Assembly: GCA_017545535.1 (NCBI GenBank)
Contig: JAFWMS010000028.1
Coordinates: forward strand, 124,001-188,000
Direction: 5' to 3'
DNA: 64,000 nucleotides
From: Clostridia bacterium
Lineage (GTDB): Bacteria; Bacillota; Clostridia; Christensenellales; CAG-138
The position numbers and the translations under genes were made by a program. The notes under the pieces were generated by a model. The model did not search any database and was not told the DNA's origin. It saw only the letters and a program-made list of their open reading frames with translations. Positions 44,317 through 53,013 of the stretch are shown here, piece after piece. The first letter of the stretch is position 1; the number at the start of each line of letters is the position of its first letter.

Positions 44317-46038
44317 ATGAAGAAGCTGTTGTTGGGCAACGCCGCCGCCGCACGGGGTCTCTTCGAGGCGGGGTGTACCTTTGTATCCTCCTATCCGGGC
44401 ACGCCCTCCACGGAGATCACCGAGGAAGCGGCCAAGTTCCCGGAGGTCTACGCCGAATGGGCGCCCAATGAGAAGTGCGCCCTGGAAGCGGCTCTCGGCG
44501 CGTCCATCGCCGGGGCCCGGGCCATGTGCGCCATGAAGCACGTGGGCCTTAACGTGGCCGCCGACCCCCTCTACACCGCCGCCTACACCGGCGTCAACGG
44601 GGGGTTGGTCATCGCCGTGGCCGACGACCCGGGCATGCATTCCTCCCAGAACGAGCAGGACTCCCGGCACCACGCTATCGCGTCCAAAGTGCCCATGGTG
44701 GAGCCCGCCGACTCCGGGGAGTGCCGGGACTTCATGAAGCTGGCCTTCGAGCTGTCGGAGACCTTTGACACGCCGGTGCTGTTCCGCACCTGCACCCGGG
44801 TGGCCCACTCCCAAAGCCTGGTGGAGCTCTATGATCGGCAGGAAGCCCCCCTCCGGGAGTATGTGAAGAACCCCCGCAAGTACGTCATGGCCCCCGGCAA
44901 CGCCATTCCCCAGCACGTGGTGGTGGAAAATAGGACCGAGAAGCTCCGCGCCTACGGCGAGGACTGCCCCTTCAACCGGGTGGAGATGGGGGACACCGAG
45001 TGGGGCGTCATCACCTCCGGCATCAGCTACCAGTACGTGAAGGAGGCCTTGCCCGAGGTGAGCGTGCTGAAGCTGGGTCTCGTGAACCCCCTGCCCGAGA
45101 AGATCATCCGCGACTTCGCCGCCAAGGTCAAGAAGCTGGCCGTGGTGGAGGAGCTGGACCCCATCATCGAGACCCACGTGCGGAACCTGGGCCTTCGGGT
45201 GGATCTGGGCAAGAAGGAGCTGGGTCTGCTGGGCGAATTCTCCCAGAACCGGATCCGGGCCGCCTTTGGCAAGGCCCTGCCCGAGAGCGTGAAGCTGGAG
45301 GAGCAGCTGCCCGTCCGGCCCCCGGTGCTCTGCCCCGGCTGCCCTCACCGCGGTCTCTTCCACGTGCTCCACAAGCTGAAGGTCACCGTCTCCGGCGACA
45401 TCGGCTGCTACACCCTGGGCGCCTCCGCGCCGCTATCCGCCATGGACTCCACCATCTGCATGGGCGCGTCCATCGGCGTCCTCCACGGCTTTGAAAAGGT
45501 CCGTCCCGAGGCGGCCGGGAAGATGGTGGCCGTCATCGGCGACTCCACCTTCATGCACAGCGGCATGACCGGCCTCGTGAACCTGGTGTACAACCAGGGC
45601 GTAGGCGTGGTCCTCATCCTCGACAACTCCATCACTGGCATGACCGGCCATCAGCAGAACCCCCTCACCGGCATGACCCTGAAGGAGCAGCCCACCGCCC
45701 AGCTTTCCGCCGAGAAGATCGCCGAAGCCTGTGGCGTGAAGCGGGTCCGGGTGGTGGATCCCCAGGATCTCAAGGCCACGGAAGCGGCCATCCGGGAGGA
45801 GCTGGCCGCGGAGGAGCCCTCCGTCATCGTGGTCCGGCGGCCCTGCGCCCTTCTGAAGTGGGTGAAGCATCGGCCCGCCTTCCACATCGATCCCGACAAG
45901 TGCAGAAGCTGCAAGGCCTGCATGCAGATCGGCTGCCCCGCCATCGTTTTCGATGGCAAGGCCGCCATCGATCCCACCCTTTGCGTGGGCTGCGGGCTCT
46001 GCCAGCAGCTGTGCAGGTTCGGCGCCATCTGCGAATGA
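44317..46038 (+). CDS. iorA: Indolepyruvate:ferredoxin oxidoreductase alpha subunit, 573 aa
   Basis: Oxidatively decarboxylates aryl 2-oxo acids (from Trp, Phe, Tyr) to aryl-acyl-CoA, reducing ferredoxin, in anaerobic amino acid breakdown. The N-terminal pyrimidine domain has SSYPGTPSTEITE and the EWAPNEKCALEAALGAS glutamate region. The thiamine diphosphate domain has CPGCPHRGLFHVL and GDSTFMHSGMTGLVN. The C-terminus carries two [4Fe-4S] motifs, CRSCKACMQIGCP and CVGCGLCQQLC. AGGAGGC at 44304-44310 supports ATG 44317. It is followed 20 bases later by the beta subunit, forming a complete two-gene enzyme. Confidence 0.97.
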   Translation: MKKLLLGNAAAARGLFEAGCTFVSSYPGTPSTEITEEAAKFPEVYAEWAPNEKCALEAALGASIAGARAMCAMKHVGLNVAADPLYTAAYTGVNGGLVIAVADDPGMHSSQNEQDSRHHAIASKVPMVEPADSGECRDFMKLAFELSETFDTPVLFRTCTRVAHSQSLVELYDRQEAPLREYVKNPRKYVMAPGNAIPQHVVVENRTEKLRAYGEDCPFNRVEMGDTEWGVITSGISYQYVKEALPEVSVLKLGLVNPLPEKIIRDFAAKVKKLAVVEELDPIIETHVRNLGLRVDLGKKELGLLGEFSQNRIRAAFGKALPESVKLEEQLPVRPPVLCPGCPHRGLFHVLHKLKVTVSGDIGCYTLGASAPLSAMDSTICMGASIGVLHGFEKVRPEAAGKMVAVIGDSTFMHSGMTGLVNLVYNQGVGVVLILDNSITGMTGHQQNPLTGMTLKEQPTAQLSAEKIAEACGVKRVRVVDPQDLKATEAAIREELAAEEPSVIVVRRPCALLKWVKHRPAFHIDPDKCRSCKACMQIGCPAIVFDGKAAIDPTLCVGCGLCQQLCRFGAICE

Positions 46039-46058
46039 GGAAAGGAACGGAAAGTATT

Positions 46059-46628
46059 ATGAAAACGAAATCCATCATGATCGTCGGCGTAGGCGGCCAG
46101 GGCACGCTGCTGGCCTCCCGGCTCATCGGCAACGCCCTGATCAGCACGGGCTGCGACGTAAAGCTCAGCGAGGTCCACGGCATGTCCCAGCGGGGCGGCT
46201 CCGTGGTGACCTATGTGAAATACGGGGACGCCGTCCACTCCCCCCTCATCGATTTGGGCGAGGCGGATTACATCCTCTCCTTCGAGGCCCTGGAGGCGGG
46301 CCGGTTCCTGCCCTATCTCAAGCAGGGCGGCACCATCATCACCAACACCCAGCACATCCTGCCCATGCCCGTGATCACCGGGCAGATGGCCTACCCGGAA
46401 AACGTCCTCGACGATTTGAAAGCGAAGGCCGACGTGATCGCCGTAGACGCCCTCGCTCTCGCGGAGCAGGCGGGCAGCCCCAAGGCGGTGAACGTGGTCC
46501 TCACCGGCGTCCTCTCCAAGGCCATGGATTTGGACGAAGCCGTCTGGCAGCAGTCCCTTGAGACCACCGTGCCCCCCAAGTTCCTGGAGCTGAACAGAAA
46601 GGCCTTCCGGCTGGGCCGGGAGTCCTGA
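46059..46628 (+). CDS. iorB: Indolepyruvate:ferredoxin oxidoreductase beta subunit, 189 aa
   Basis: Gamma-type 2-oxoacid oxidoreductase subunit that completes IorAB and helps bind CoA. The family opening MIVGVGGQGTLLASRLIG and the motif SEVHGMSQRGGSVVTYVKYG are diagnostic. The length of about 190 is standard. The start ATG 46059 is preceded by GGAAAGGAACGG. A strong terminator follows at 46641-46674, so the operon ends here. Confidence 0.97.
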   Translation: MKTKSIMIVGVGGQGTLLASRLIGNALISTGCDVKLSEVHGMSQRGGSVVTYVKYGDAVHSPLIDLGEADYILSFEALEAGRFLPYLKQGGTIITNTQHILPMPVITGQMAYPENVLDDLKAKADVIAVDALALAEQAGSPKAVNVVLTGVLSKAMDLDEAVWQQSLETTVPPKFLELNRKAFRLGRES

Positions 46629-46640
46629 CCCCAAAGCATG

Positions 46641-46674
46641 CAAAAAACCTCCCCGCGGGGAGGTTTTTTTGCAT
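46641..46674. terminator. Bidirectional intrinsic terminator between iorB and the lipoprotein gene
   Basis: ACCTCCCC pairs with GGGGAGGT around GC (46648-46665), flanked by an A-run on the left and T7 on the right, with extra TGC/GCA closing pairs. It serves both converging genes. Confidence 0.92.
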
Positions 46675-46694
46675 GTGGTTCAGGATAATGCCGA

Positions 46695-47834
46695 TCACTG
46701 TTCCGGTACGAAGGCGATCGAAGCGACATATTGAAGATCAGTCCTTCCGCAAGCCTCCACCTGTTCGATACGCCAACCAAGATAGCCATTTGCGGGGATA
46801 ACACGCATTTGGACCGCTTCCCAATAATCGTCGTTGATCCCGGTGTACCCGTATAGTGTGGCCGAGCCGTCCTCAGCGAGAACTGCCTGCCTGAGCTCCG
46901 CCCAAACAATCCAATCGTTACCGGCGATGGGCACCTGTCCGGGCAGCAGGCTCGACCAATCCTCCTCAACAAACACCATGCCGTCCAAATATGCCGGATA
47001 TGTCCGATCCGGCACAAGATTCGGGCGGTCGATGATGCAGCGGAAGAAGCTGTCCAGCTCCGTCTGCGTCAAGACACAATACCATCCTTTCGTTTCTCCG
47101 GAGAGATACGACGGAAGCTCATTGTCATGGAGGGTGAACAGCGCATCGAGGATCGTGCGTTGACAAAGGAGTTCCCAATCGTCTGACGGCTCATCTGCAA
47201 AGGATTTCGGCCCGGCATCATACAAAACGCCAATTACCATGAGGTCTTCAAAAATGAACCGTTCCTGTTCCGAAAGCGTCAATTCCGGTTCGTTTGTCAC
47301 CGGATAGAACTCTGCGCCGTCCGATGCCGGATGATGGAGGCAAAAGATACGCTCCCCTCCGTTTGCATCAAGATAGTGGATATAGAATGATGCTTCCGAT
47401 AGGTATTCATCGGCTTCTGCTCTGATCTCCGTCACTGTGAGTTTGTTAAGACCCGATGTGCCGGGGAGCGTCTGATAGATGAAATTATGTCCGACCCAGG
47501 TGAACTCTTCCATGATGACTCCCCACGCATCGTCGGATCGTCCGCGGAACAGGTTCACATGCTCCCCTTGATAGAGCAGCGCGGCTTCCTTGTCTCCGCC
47601 CAGCAGGGAAGACGGTGTTGCGGTCGGCGTGACCGTTTCGGAGGAAGCCGGGATCGTCAAAGCAATGGAACCCTGCCCCGCTTCCGGTACGACCGTCGTT
47701 TCGGGCGCTGACTGTTCCGGTGTCGCAGAGCTCTCCGGCATTGAGGTGCTCGCCAGAGGCGCTTCGCCTTGCTTTCCTATGGGCGCGCAGGCGAACATGG
47801 CAAGACACAGGCTGAGGATAAGGATGCGTTTCAT
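46695..47834 (-). CDS. Predicted lipoprotein, function unknown, 379 aa
   Basis: The N-terminus MKRILILSLCLAMFAC is a lipoprotein signal with Cys16 as probable lipidation site. Residues 17-75 are a Ser/Thr/Pro linker (STSMPESSATPEQSAPETT). The remaining part is a globular domain without a motif I can name. It contains aromatic-rich strands such as WYCVLTQTELDSFFRCIID and LYGYTGINDDYWEAVQMRV, and six cysteines overall. GGGAGG is 6-8 bases from ATG 47834; a longer in-frame form from 47876 would hide the signal peptide. The codon use is less GC-rich than the neighbours. It is the last gene of a minus-strand group after the second FlaR-type kinase. Confidence 0.75.
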   Translation of the reverse strand: MKRILILSLCLAMFACAPIGKQGEAPLASTSMPESSATPEQSAPETTVVPEAGQGSIALTIPASSETVTPTATPSSLLGGDKEAALLYQGEHVNLFRGRSDDAWGVIMEEFTWVGHNFIYQTLPGTSGLNKLTVTEIRAEADEYLSEASFYIHYLDANGGERIFCLHHPASDGAEFYPVTNEPELTLSEQERFIFEDLMVIGVLYDAGPKSFADEPSDDWELLCQRTILDALFTLHDNELPSYLSGETKGWYCVLTQTELDSFFRCIIDRPNLVPDRTYPAYLDGMVFVEEDWSSLLPGQVPIAGNDWIVWAELRQAVLAEDGSATLYGYTGINDDYWEAVQMRVIPANGYLGWRIEQVEACGRTDLQYVASIAFVPEQ

Positions 47835-47872
47835 TTCGTTCCTCCCGTTCGCAATAGTCGCACGATTTGGGT

Positions 47873-48376
47873 TCAAAACTCAGAGAGCCAGCGGGCCGCC
47901 TCTTCCCGGCTGGTGAAGATCAGGGATTGCTTGTCGGGGTACCTTTGGAGAAGGGAAAGGACCTGGGGGCGCTGGTCCCGGCGGTAGTTTTTGACCAGAG
48001 CCACCAATTCCGGGTCCAGGGCCGTTTCCGTCCAGGGCATGTCGGCGTGGGGCTGGCCTACCCGGGCCGTGATGCCGGCCATGCAGATCGCCTCGGGGTA
48101 ATCAAGGAAGATGACGGTATCGCATGCCCGGAGGCGGACCTCCATGGTGCGGCCGTAGTTGCCGTCCAGGATCCATTTTTCGCCCCGGAGGAGCGAGCCA
48201 AGCGCCCGGTCGAATTCCTCCCGGCTCACATGGGTCCCGTCCGCCCGCCACCAGATGTTGTCCAGGTGCACCACCGGCAGCCCCGTTCGCGCCCTCAGCC
48301 GGCGGGCGAAGGTGCTCTTTCCGCTCCCCGGGCAGCCCAGGATCAGGATTCGATTGCCGATGGACAGGGTTTTCAT
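47873..48376 (-). CDS. P-loop nucleotide kinase-like protein (FlaR type), 167 aa
   Basis: Second member of the family seen at 2718-3173. Walker A is LGCPGSGKST at about 14-23. VVHLDNIWWRADGT, WILDGNYGRTMEVRL and a Walker B-like TVIFLDYP follow, in the same order as the other copy; a further segment is MAGITARVGQPH. The C-terminal SLIFTSREEAARWLSEF resembles the FlaR tail. Substrate unknown. Its ATG overlaps the GNAT stop (48373-48376), so it is coupled to that acetyltransferase. Confidence 0.82.
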   Translation of the reverse strand: MKTLSIGNRILILGCPGSGKSTFARRLRARTGLPVVHLDNIWWRADGTHVSREEFDRALGSLLRGEKWILDGNYGRTMEVRLRACDTVIFLDYPEAICMAGITARVGQPHADMPWTETALDPELVALVKNYRRDQRPQVLSLLQRYPDKQSLIFTSREEAARWLSEF

Positions 48377-48774
48377 TTCCTCTCCCTCACCATGACCCGG
48401 TCGGTGGCGGTCTCGAAGCCGAATTTGCGGTAGAGGCCATGGGCGTCCTGGGTGATGAGGAAGCCCCGGAGGGGCCTATAGTCCGGCAGGGAAACGATAT
48501 GGGATACCAGCGCCGTGCCCAGGCCCAGGCCCCGCCAAGCCTCGTCCACCACCACGTCCGAAAGATAGAACATGGTGGCGCCGTCGCTGATGACCCGGGC
48601 GAAGGCCGCCAGGGTGTAATCGCCGGGGAGGCGGATGCCGAAGCAGCGGGAATGGCTCGCGGCCTTTTCGATGACCTCCGCGGGCCGGTCCTTGGCCCAG
48701 TAGGTGGTGTGCAGCAGCCGGACGATGTCCGCTATCTCCATGTTTTCCAAGCCTTCGATGATCTGATAATCCAT
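48373..48774 (-). CDS. GNAT-family N-acetyltransferase, 133 aa
   Basis: Acetyl-CoA-dependent acetyltransferase fold. Motif A with the pyrophosphate loop is VVVDEAWRGLGLGTALVSHIV and motif B is HGLYRKFGFETA. Typical of small GNATs that modify amines; substrate unknown. GGGAGGCG is 8 bases from ATG 48774, so the longer open frame from 48825 is rejected. A GC-rich hairpin (48796-48815) lies in the leader but has no T-run. It is followed by the P-loop kinase gene with an overlapping start. Confidence 0.88.
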   Translation of the reverse strand: MDYQIIEGLENMEIADIVRLLHTTYWAKDRPAEVIEKAASHSRCFGIRLPGDYTLAAFARVISDGATMFYLSDVVVDEAWRGLGLGTALVSHIVSLPDYRPLRGFLITQDAHGLYRKFGFETATDRVMVRERK

Positions 48775-48838
48775 GCCCGTCGCCTCCCTTGGATCGGGAG
48801 GGGCAAGCCCCTCCCCTGCGGTCATGATACCATAGGCG

Positions 48839-50260
48839 TCACGGCAAGTCCAGGGGGAAGCTCACCAGGGGCTGAGGGTTGGTGGTGGTGTCCCAGCCGT
48901 CCTCGGGGAATTCGGCCACGGACCAGGTGTCGTCCACCGGCTGACCGTTGAAGGAGTCCACGGCGTGGAGGGTCAGGCAAACGGTGACGCCCTGCTGCTT
49001 CAACGCCTCGTAGTCCGAGGGGAAGATGGGCAGGATCACCGTGTAGGCGAAGGTGCCGTCCCCCTGGGCCGTAACCTCCGGGAAGGAGGGCTCGTAGACC
49101 GTGTCGTCCCCGCCCAGGGTGTAGCTCACGGACAGACCCTCGAACTTGCCCTTTTCGTTGGTGGGGGACAGAAGGCACCGCTTCATCCACGCCGTCCAGT
49201 CCGCGGGCGCCTCCTTCACCCGGTAGCTGAGATAGATACCGGTGCTGCGGAAGCTGGCCCTTTCCTCCAGCACCACTCCGTCCAGATGTACGGGGGTGTT
49301 CCACATCCTCTCCCCCTCCTCCTGGGTCAGCACCACATGGCCGGAGAGGCGGCGCTCCGCGGTGCGGGTGTCCCCGTTGGCGGCCTTCAGGGCCTCGTCC
49401 AGGTCGAAGGAGAAGGTGTAGTAGACGGTGCCCAAAAGGCCGATATGGGCCATGTCGTCCACGTTCACGTCCTGGAGGGCGATCTCCGCGGTGAAGGATA
49501 CCCGCCCGCTGCCCTGCAACGGCTCTGTGAGGCTGTCCTCGCTGTAAAGGGTGATGCCCTGCCCGTCACAGCTTTCCTCCAAAAGACCGGTTTCGCCGGT
49601 GACGGTGCCGATCTTCCGGCCCGTATCCGTGTAGAGGGTCTGCTCCACCAGGGCGTCCAGCCACTGGTCGCCGTGCTGCTCCCGGGAGAAGGCGGCGGCG
49701 TGGTCCGTGTTGAGCCGGATGGTGTAGGCAAAGGCGGTGCCGTCATAGAGGACCTCCTGTATCTCGGGCCGGATCTCCCGGACCCAGGCCCAGTCCGCCT
49801 CGTCATATTTGTTTTGCCCCATCTTCACCCGCCAGCCGTTCAGTTCCTCGGCATCGCTCATCTCCGGCAGCAGGACGAACCGGCAGCCCTCGGACCGGGG
49901 CGCGGCGCCCTGGACCACCTGCTCGATCTCGGGCACAGCCGAGGCCTCCGTCCGCTGGTCCGCGGGGGTGGTGATGTAGTCCCCGGGCTTATAATCCTCT
50001 CGGCCGATCCAGCTTCCGATGGCGTAGACCGTGCCGGACAGCAGCAGCGCCAGCGCCATGCAGGCCGCGGCGAAGGCCACCGGGGCCCGGCGGGCGAAGG
50101 CCCCCAACCGGGCGAAAGGTGGCCTCTCGATCCTGTCCAGGGTCCGGCGGACCCGCTCCCGGCTCTCCCGGGGCGGCTGGGGCCGGTCATCCCGCAGCAG
50201 GGCATAGAGCGGATCGTTCCTGAGTTCCCGTTCCTGTTCCAAAATATCCTTATTTTCCAT
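48839..50260 (-). CDS. DUF4179 anti-sigma-like membrane protein, 473 aa
   Basis: Probable anti-sigma factor for the ECF sigma encoded immediately before it (11-base overlap, 50250-50260). A cytoplasmic N-terminus (1-64) of charged residues would hold the sigma factor. One membrane helix is at about 65-85 (FAAACMALALLLSGTVYAIG). A large extracytoplasmic part (about 95-473) contains the DUF4179 Ig-like domain (EVLYDGTAFAYTIRL) and a second similar domain near the C-terminus. The paired layout is a known clostridial type. The signal that releases the sigma factor is unknown. There is no regulated-proteolysis motif that I can name. Confidence 0.85.
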   Translation of the reverse strand: MENKDILEQERELRNDPLYALLRDDRPQPPRESRERVRRTLDRIERPPFARLGAFARRAPVAFAAACMALALLLSGTVYAIGSWIGREDYKPGDYITTPADQRTEASAVPEIEQVVQGAAPRSEGCRFVLLPEMSDAEELNGWRVKMGQNKYDEADWAWVREIRPEIQEVLYDGTAFAYTIRLNTDHAAAFSREQHGDQWLDALVEQTLYTDTGRKIGTVTGETGLLEESCDGQGITLYSEDSLTEPLQGSGRVSFTAEIALQDVNVDDMAHIGLLGTVYYTFSFDLDEALKAANGDTRTAERRLSGHVVLTQEEGERMWNTPVHLDGVVLEERASFRSTGIYLSYRVKEAPADWTAWMKRCLLSPTNEKGKFEGLSVSYTLGGDDTVYEPSFPEVTAQGDGTFAYTVILPIFPSDYEALKQQGVTVCLTLHAVDSFNGQPVDDTWSVAEFPEDGWDTTTNPQPLVSFPLDLP

Positions 50261-50744
50261 AGTCTTTCAGCTCCTCTCTCAGCTTCGCCCGGCCCCGGTG
50301 CAGGTGGGATATCACCGTGCCCTCCTTCAGGTCCAACGCCTTGGCGATGTCCGCCACGGCCATGTCCTCGAAGTAGAACAGCATCACCGGCAACCGATAC
50401 TTTTCGGGCAGGTCGTACACCGCCTGCCGCACGTCCAGCTGCAGCTCCCGGTCTGCAGGCTTGTCCGCCAAAGTCTCCGGCAGCTCCACGGTGAAGCCCC
50501 GGCGCAGCAGGTTCTTGCTTTCGTTGACGGCGATCTTCACGAGCCAGGGCTTGAAGCTTTGGGCGTCCTTCACGCTGTGACGGCAGCGCCAGCCCTTGAG
50601 GAGGGCGGATTGCACCGCGTCCGCCGCCAGATCCCAGCTGCGGAGCACGCCGTAGCTCACGGTGAGCAGCAGCCGCTCCAAGGGGGCGGCCGCCGCCGCG
50701 AAGCCCTCCCGGGTGGTGATGTCCGGTATGTTTGGTCCTTGCAT
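50250..50744 (-). CDS. ECF-type RNA polymerase sigma factor, 164 aa
   Basis: Sigma-70 family, ECF class. Region 2 spans about 20-80 (LRSWDLAADAVQSALLKGWRC, AQSFKPWLVKIAVNESKNLLR, the latter the conserved region 2.4 run). Region 4 spans about 105-160 (LPEKYRLPVMLFYFEDMAVADIAKALDLKEGTVISHLHRGRAKL), giving -10 and -35 recognition. The start has AAAGGAAAT upstream. A perfect palindrome GAAACGCGTTTC lies just before the SD. It probably controls its own operon, as usual for ECF/anti-sigma pairs, but no clear ECF promoter was identified. Confidence 0.92.
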   Translation of the reverse strand: MQGPNIPDITTREGFAAAAAPLERLLLTVSYGVLRSWDLAADAVQSALLKGWRCRHSVKDAQSFKPWLVKIAVNESKNLLRRGFTVELPETLADKPADRELQLDVRQAVYDLPEKYRLPVMLFYFEDMAVADIAKALDLKEGTVISHLHRGRAKLREELKDYGK

Positions 50745-50938
50745 GTGCTCATTTCCTTTCTCGAAACGCGTTTCTGGCTATAGGACACGGAAGAAGGGAA
50801 AAAGATTGCAAAAAAGAGATAATAAAAAAACCGCTTCTCGAAATGCATGGTTCATCACCAAGGCGCGATGCGGTCTGTGAAAGGGATATCATGCAGTTGA
50901 GACTTGAAAAACTGCAGCAAAGGGAAGACCGGCGATCC
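50745..50938. other. 194-base gap with a 12-bp palindrome before the sigma factor gene
   Basis: GAAACGCGTTTC (50761-50772) is a perfect palindrome directly upstream of the sigma factor ribosome site. A similar TTCTCGAAATGC element is at 50835-50846, compared with TTCTCGAAACGC at 50757-50768 (written on the plus strand). The middle is A-rich (50790-50830). A TGCAGTT/AACTGCA hairpin sits near 50892-50917. No gene or RNA family was recognised. Confidence 0.5.
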
Positions 50939-51511
50939 TTAATCCTCTCCGTCCACCAGGGCGTCGCAGCGGGCGCGGACGTAACAGGCGGTGAAGTAGC
51001 TCTCCTCCCGGGGGATCCAGCGGGTGAGGAAAGGCACCATGCCCCGGGCGCCGTTGCGCAGCAGGAGCCGTCCCTGCTGTTCCTCCGCGGAGACCTGCAA
51101 AAACAACGCCAGGTCATAATATTCGCCCCAATCGGGCAGCAGGGCGTAGGCGCCCTCCACCACGATGAGCCTGCCCGTCACCGCCACCTTGTCGGGCAGC
51201 AGGGCCTGTTGCGCGCAGGAGAAGGGGGCGTAGGCAAAGTCGTCGCCCGTCGCCAGGGGCGCCAGGACCTCCAACCGGAACCGGTGCCGGTCCATGTTCC
51301 CCCCGGGCAGGGATTGCATCTCGACCGTGAACCGGTCCCGGGGCAAAAAGAAATCGTCCATATGGACCACGGAGCCGGAAAACCGTTGCGCCAGCTCCCG
51401 GGCGAAGGTGGTCTTGCCCGCGCAGGACATGCCGTCCAGGGCCACCACCAGCCGGTCCGTTTGCTCCAACCGCCCCGCGATCAGGGCCACTGCATCCGCT
51501 TTCGTCATCAT
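50939..51511 (-). CDS. Uridine kinase-like P-loop protein, 190 aa
   Basis: Nucleoside kinase-like protein of the uridine/phosphoribulokinase fold. Walker A is LDGMSCAGKTTFA (about 25-37). The substrate-side acid pair HMDDFFLPRDRF is the usual uridine-kinase motif, and the segment LIVVEGAYALLP matches its VVEG strand. The length is typical. The ATG at 51511 overlaps the stop of the methylase gene (TATGATGA), so it is translated with it. Exact substrate (uridine/cytidine, pantothenate-like) is not known. Confidence 0.85.
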   Translation of the reverse strand: MMTKADAVALIAGRLEQTDRLVVALDGMSCAGKTTFARELAQRFSGSVVHMDDFFLPRDRFTVEMQSLPGGNMDRHRFRLEVLAPLATGDDFAYAPFSCAQQALLPDKVAVTGRLIVVEGAYALLPDWGEYYDLALFLQVSAEEQQGRLLLRNGARGMVPFLTRWIPREESYFTACYVRARCDALVDGED

Positions 51512-52728
51512 ACGATCTGCACCAGATAGAATTTCAAATAGTAGGTCTCGGGCACCGTGGGCAGGATGGGATGATCCGGCCCCTGCTGCCGCTGCTCGAT
51601 GAACCGAAGGCTCACGTCCGCCTCCTGGGCCGCTTCCAGCAACATCCGCCGGAACTGGTCCTCGTACATGAAGTGGGAGCAGGAGCAGGTCGCCAGATAC
51701 CCGCCCCGGGGCAGCAGCTTCATGGCCATGCGGTTGATCTGCTTGTAGCCGTTGAAGGCGGCTTTGGCCGTGGCGTTGGATTTGGTGAAGGCCGGCGGGT
51801 CCAGGATGATATAGTCGTAGTCCCGGCACTTCTTCGCCGTGAGCTCGGTGAGCAGATCGAACACGTCCGCCTTCAGGGGCGTCACGGGAAGGCCGTTCAG
51901 GGCGGCGTTATGCGACACCTCCTGGAGGGCCAGCTCCGACACGTCCACCGCCGTCACGCTGGCGGCCCCGGCCTTGGCGCAGTTCAGGGCGAAGGCCCCG
52001 GTGTGGGTGAAGCAGTCCAGCACCCGCTTGCCCCGGGCCAGCTTCGCCGCCGCTCGCCGGTTGTATTTCTGGTCCAGGAAGAAGCCCGTCTTCTGCCCGT
52101 TCACATAGTCCACCTCGTAGCGGATGCCGTTCTCGGTGATCTCCACCAGGCCCGTCCCCTCGGTTTGAAGCCCCGGCAGGTCCACGTATCCCTTGCCGGA
52201 GGGGAGTCCCTCCTTCTGCCGCAGGGGGCTTTCGTTCCGCTCGTAGATGACATCGACGGTGACCCCATCTTTTTGGAGCTCCTCCAGCAGAAGGGAGAAA
52301 AGCATCCCTTTTCGGATCTCGATGCCCAGGGACAGGACCTCCGTCACCAGCACGTTTTCGAACCGGTCCACCGTCCAGCCGGGAAGGCCGTCCGCCTCGC
52401 CGAAGATCAGGCGGCAGGCGTTGAAATCCTCGCCCATGACGGTCTTGCGGTAGTCCAGGGCGTAGCGGATGCGCCGCCGGAAAAAGGCTTCGTCGAAGGC
52501 GTCGTTGGCGTTTTTCGACAGGACCCGCACCAGGATCTTGCTTTGGTCGTTGACGAACCCGCTGCCCAAATAGGTCCCCTTCTCTGAGAACACGTCCACG
52601 ATGGCGCCGTTCTCCGCCGGCGCCCGCTCCGTGACCTCCGCCCCATAGACCCAGGGGTGGCCCGCCCGGAGGCTGGTTTCCGCCTTTTTGTTCACCGTGA
52701 ACCGGGGAAATGTTCGCTCCTGTTTCAT
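51508..52728 (-). CDS. Class I SAM-dependent rRNA methyltransferase (RlmI-like), 406 aa
   Basis: A 23S rRNA cytosine-C5 methyltransferase-like protein. A PUA domain at the N-terminus (about 1-80, SLRAGHPWVYGAEV) is followed by a ferredoxin-like central part and the Rossmann methylase domain. The SAM motif is VLDCFTHTGAFALNCA, the acidic strand VTAVDVSELA, and the catalytic motif ILDPPAFTKS. A cysteine in LATCSCSHFM is the likely nucleophile region. The start ATG 52728 has AAAGGAGC 9 bases upstream and a consensus promoter, so the longer frame to 52836 is rejected. RlmI is the closest named family, but the target nucleotide is not proven. Confidence 0.93.
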   Translation of the reverse strand: MKQERTFPRFTVNKKAETSLRAGHPWVYGAEVTERAPAENGAIVDVFSEKGTYLGSGFVNDQSKILVRVLSKNANDAFDEAFFRRRIRYALDYRKTVMGEDFNACRLIFGEADGLPGWTVDRFENVLVTEVLSLGIEIRKGMLFSLLLEELQKDGVTVDVIYERNESPLRQKEGLPSGKGYVDLPGLQTEGTGLVEITENGIRYEVDYVNGQKTGFFLDQKYNRRAAAKLARGKRVLDCFTHTGAFALNCAKAGAASVTAVDVSELALQEVSHNAALNGLPVTPLKADVFDLLTELTAKKCRDYDYIILDPPAFTKSNATAKAAFNGYKQINRMAMKLLPRGGYLATCSCSHFMYEDQFRRMLLEAAQEADVSLRFIEQRQQGPDHPILPTVPETYYLKFYLVQIV

Positions 52729-52753
52729 CTGCTTTCGCTCCTTTGCTGGCTTG

Positions 52754-52858
52754 AGTATACCCCATCCTGCCGTCTCTGGCAAGGCGGCGGGGCACAAAAA
52801 ACCGCGGCAGAGGGCGCTTTGCCGCCACCTTGCCAAACGGACCGTTCTCTGCTATACT
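52754..52858. promoter_or_regulatory. Symmetric divergent promoters with a near-perfect inverted repeat
   Basis: Minus-strand promoter for rlmI: TTGCCA (52782-52777), 17 bases, TATACT (52759-52754). Plus-strand promoter for the CxxC-repeat gene: TTGCCA (52830-52835), 17 bases, TATACT (52853-52858). The two -35 boxes lie inside an inverted repeat, GGCAAGGCGGCGG (52778-52790) against CCGCCACCTTGCC (52822-52834), with 12 of 13 bases paired. A small GCGGCA/TGCCGC hairpin sits between them. Confidence 0.65.
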
Positions 52859-53013
52859 TTATGTATATATGCTTTTGGCGAAAGGGTCCCCCGCGCAAGC
52901 GACGAGCCCCCGCCGCCGTTCCCTGCTTTTGAACTTTGGCGCGCCGCGGATCAGATTTGACCGACCAGGACGCGCATCGACCTATTTTGACCATTGCAGA
53001 TGGGAGGTTACCC

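Noticed and set aside
48796..48815. GC-rich hairpin GGGAGGGGC/GCCCCTCCC as a terminator
   Set aside because: No T-run follows on either strand; it lies in the leader of the GNAT gene and may only be a stable leader stem.
52866..53013. Riboswitch in the GC-rich leader of the CxxC-repeat gene
   Set aside because: I compared it with the consensus motifs I know (c-di-GMP, cobalamin, glycine, guanidine, TPP, SAM) and found no convincing match or clear aptamer fold.
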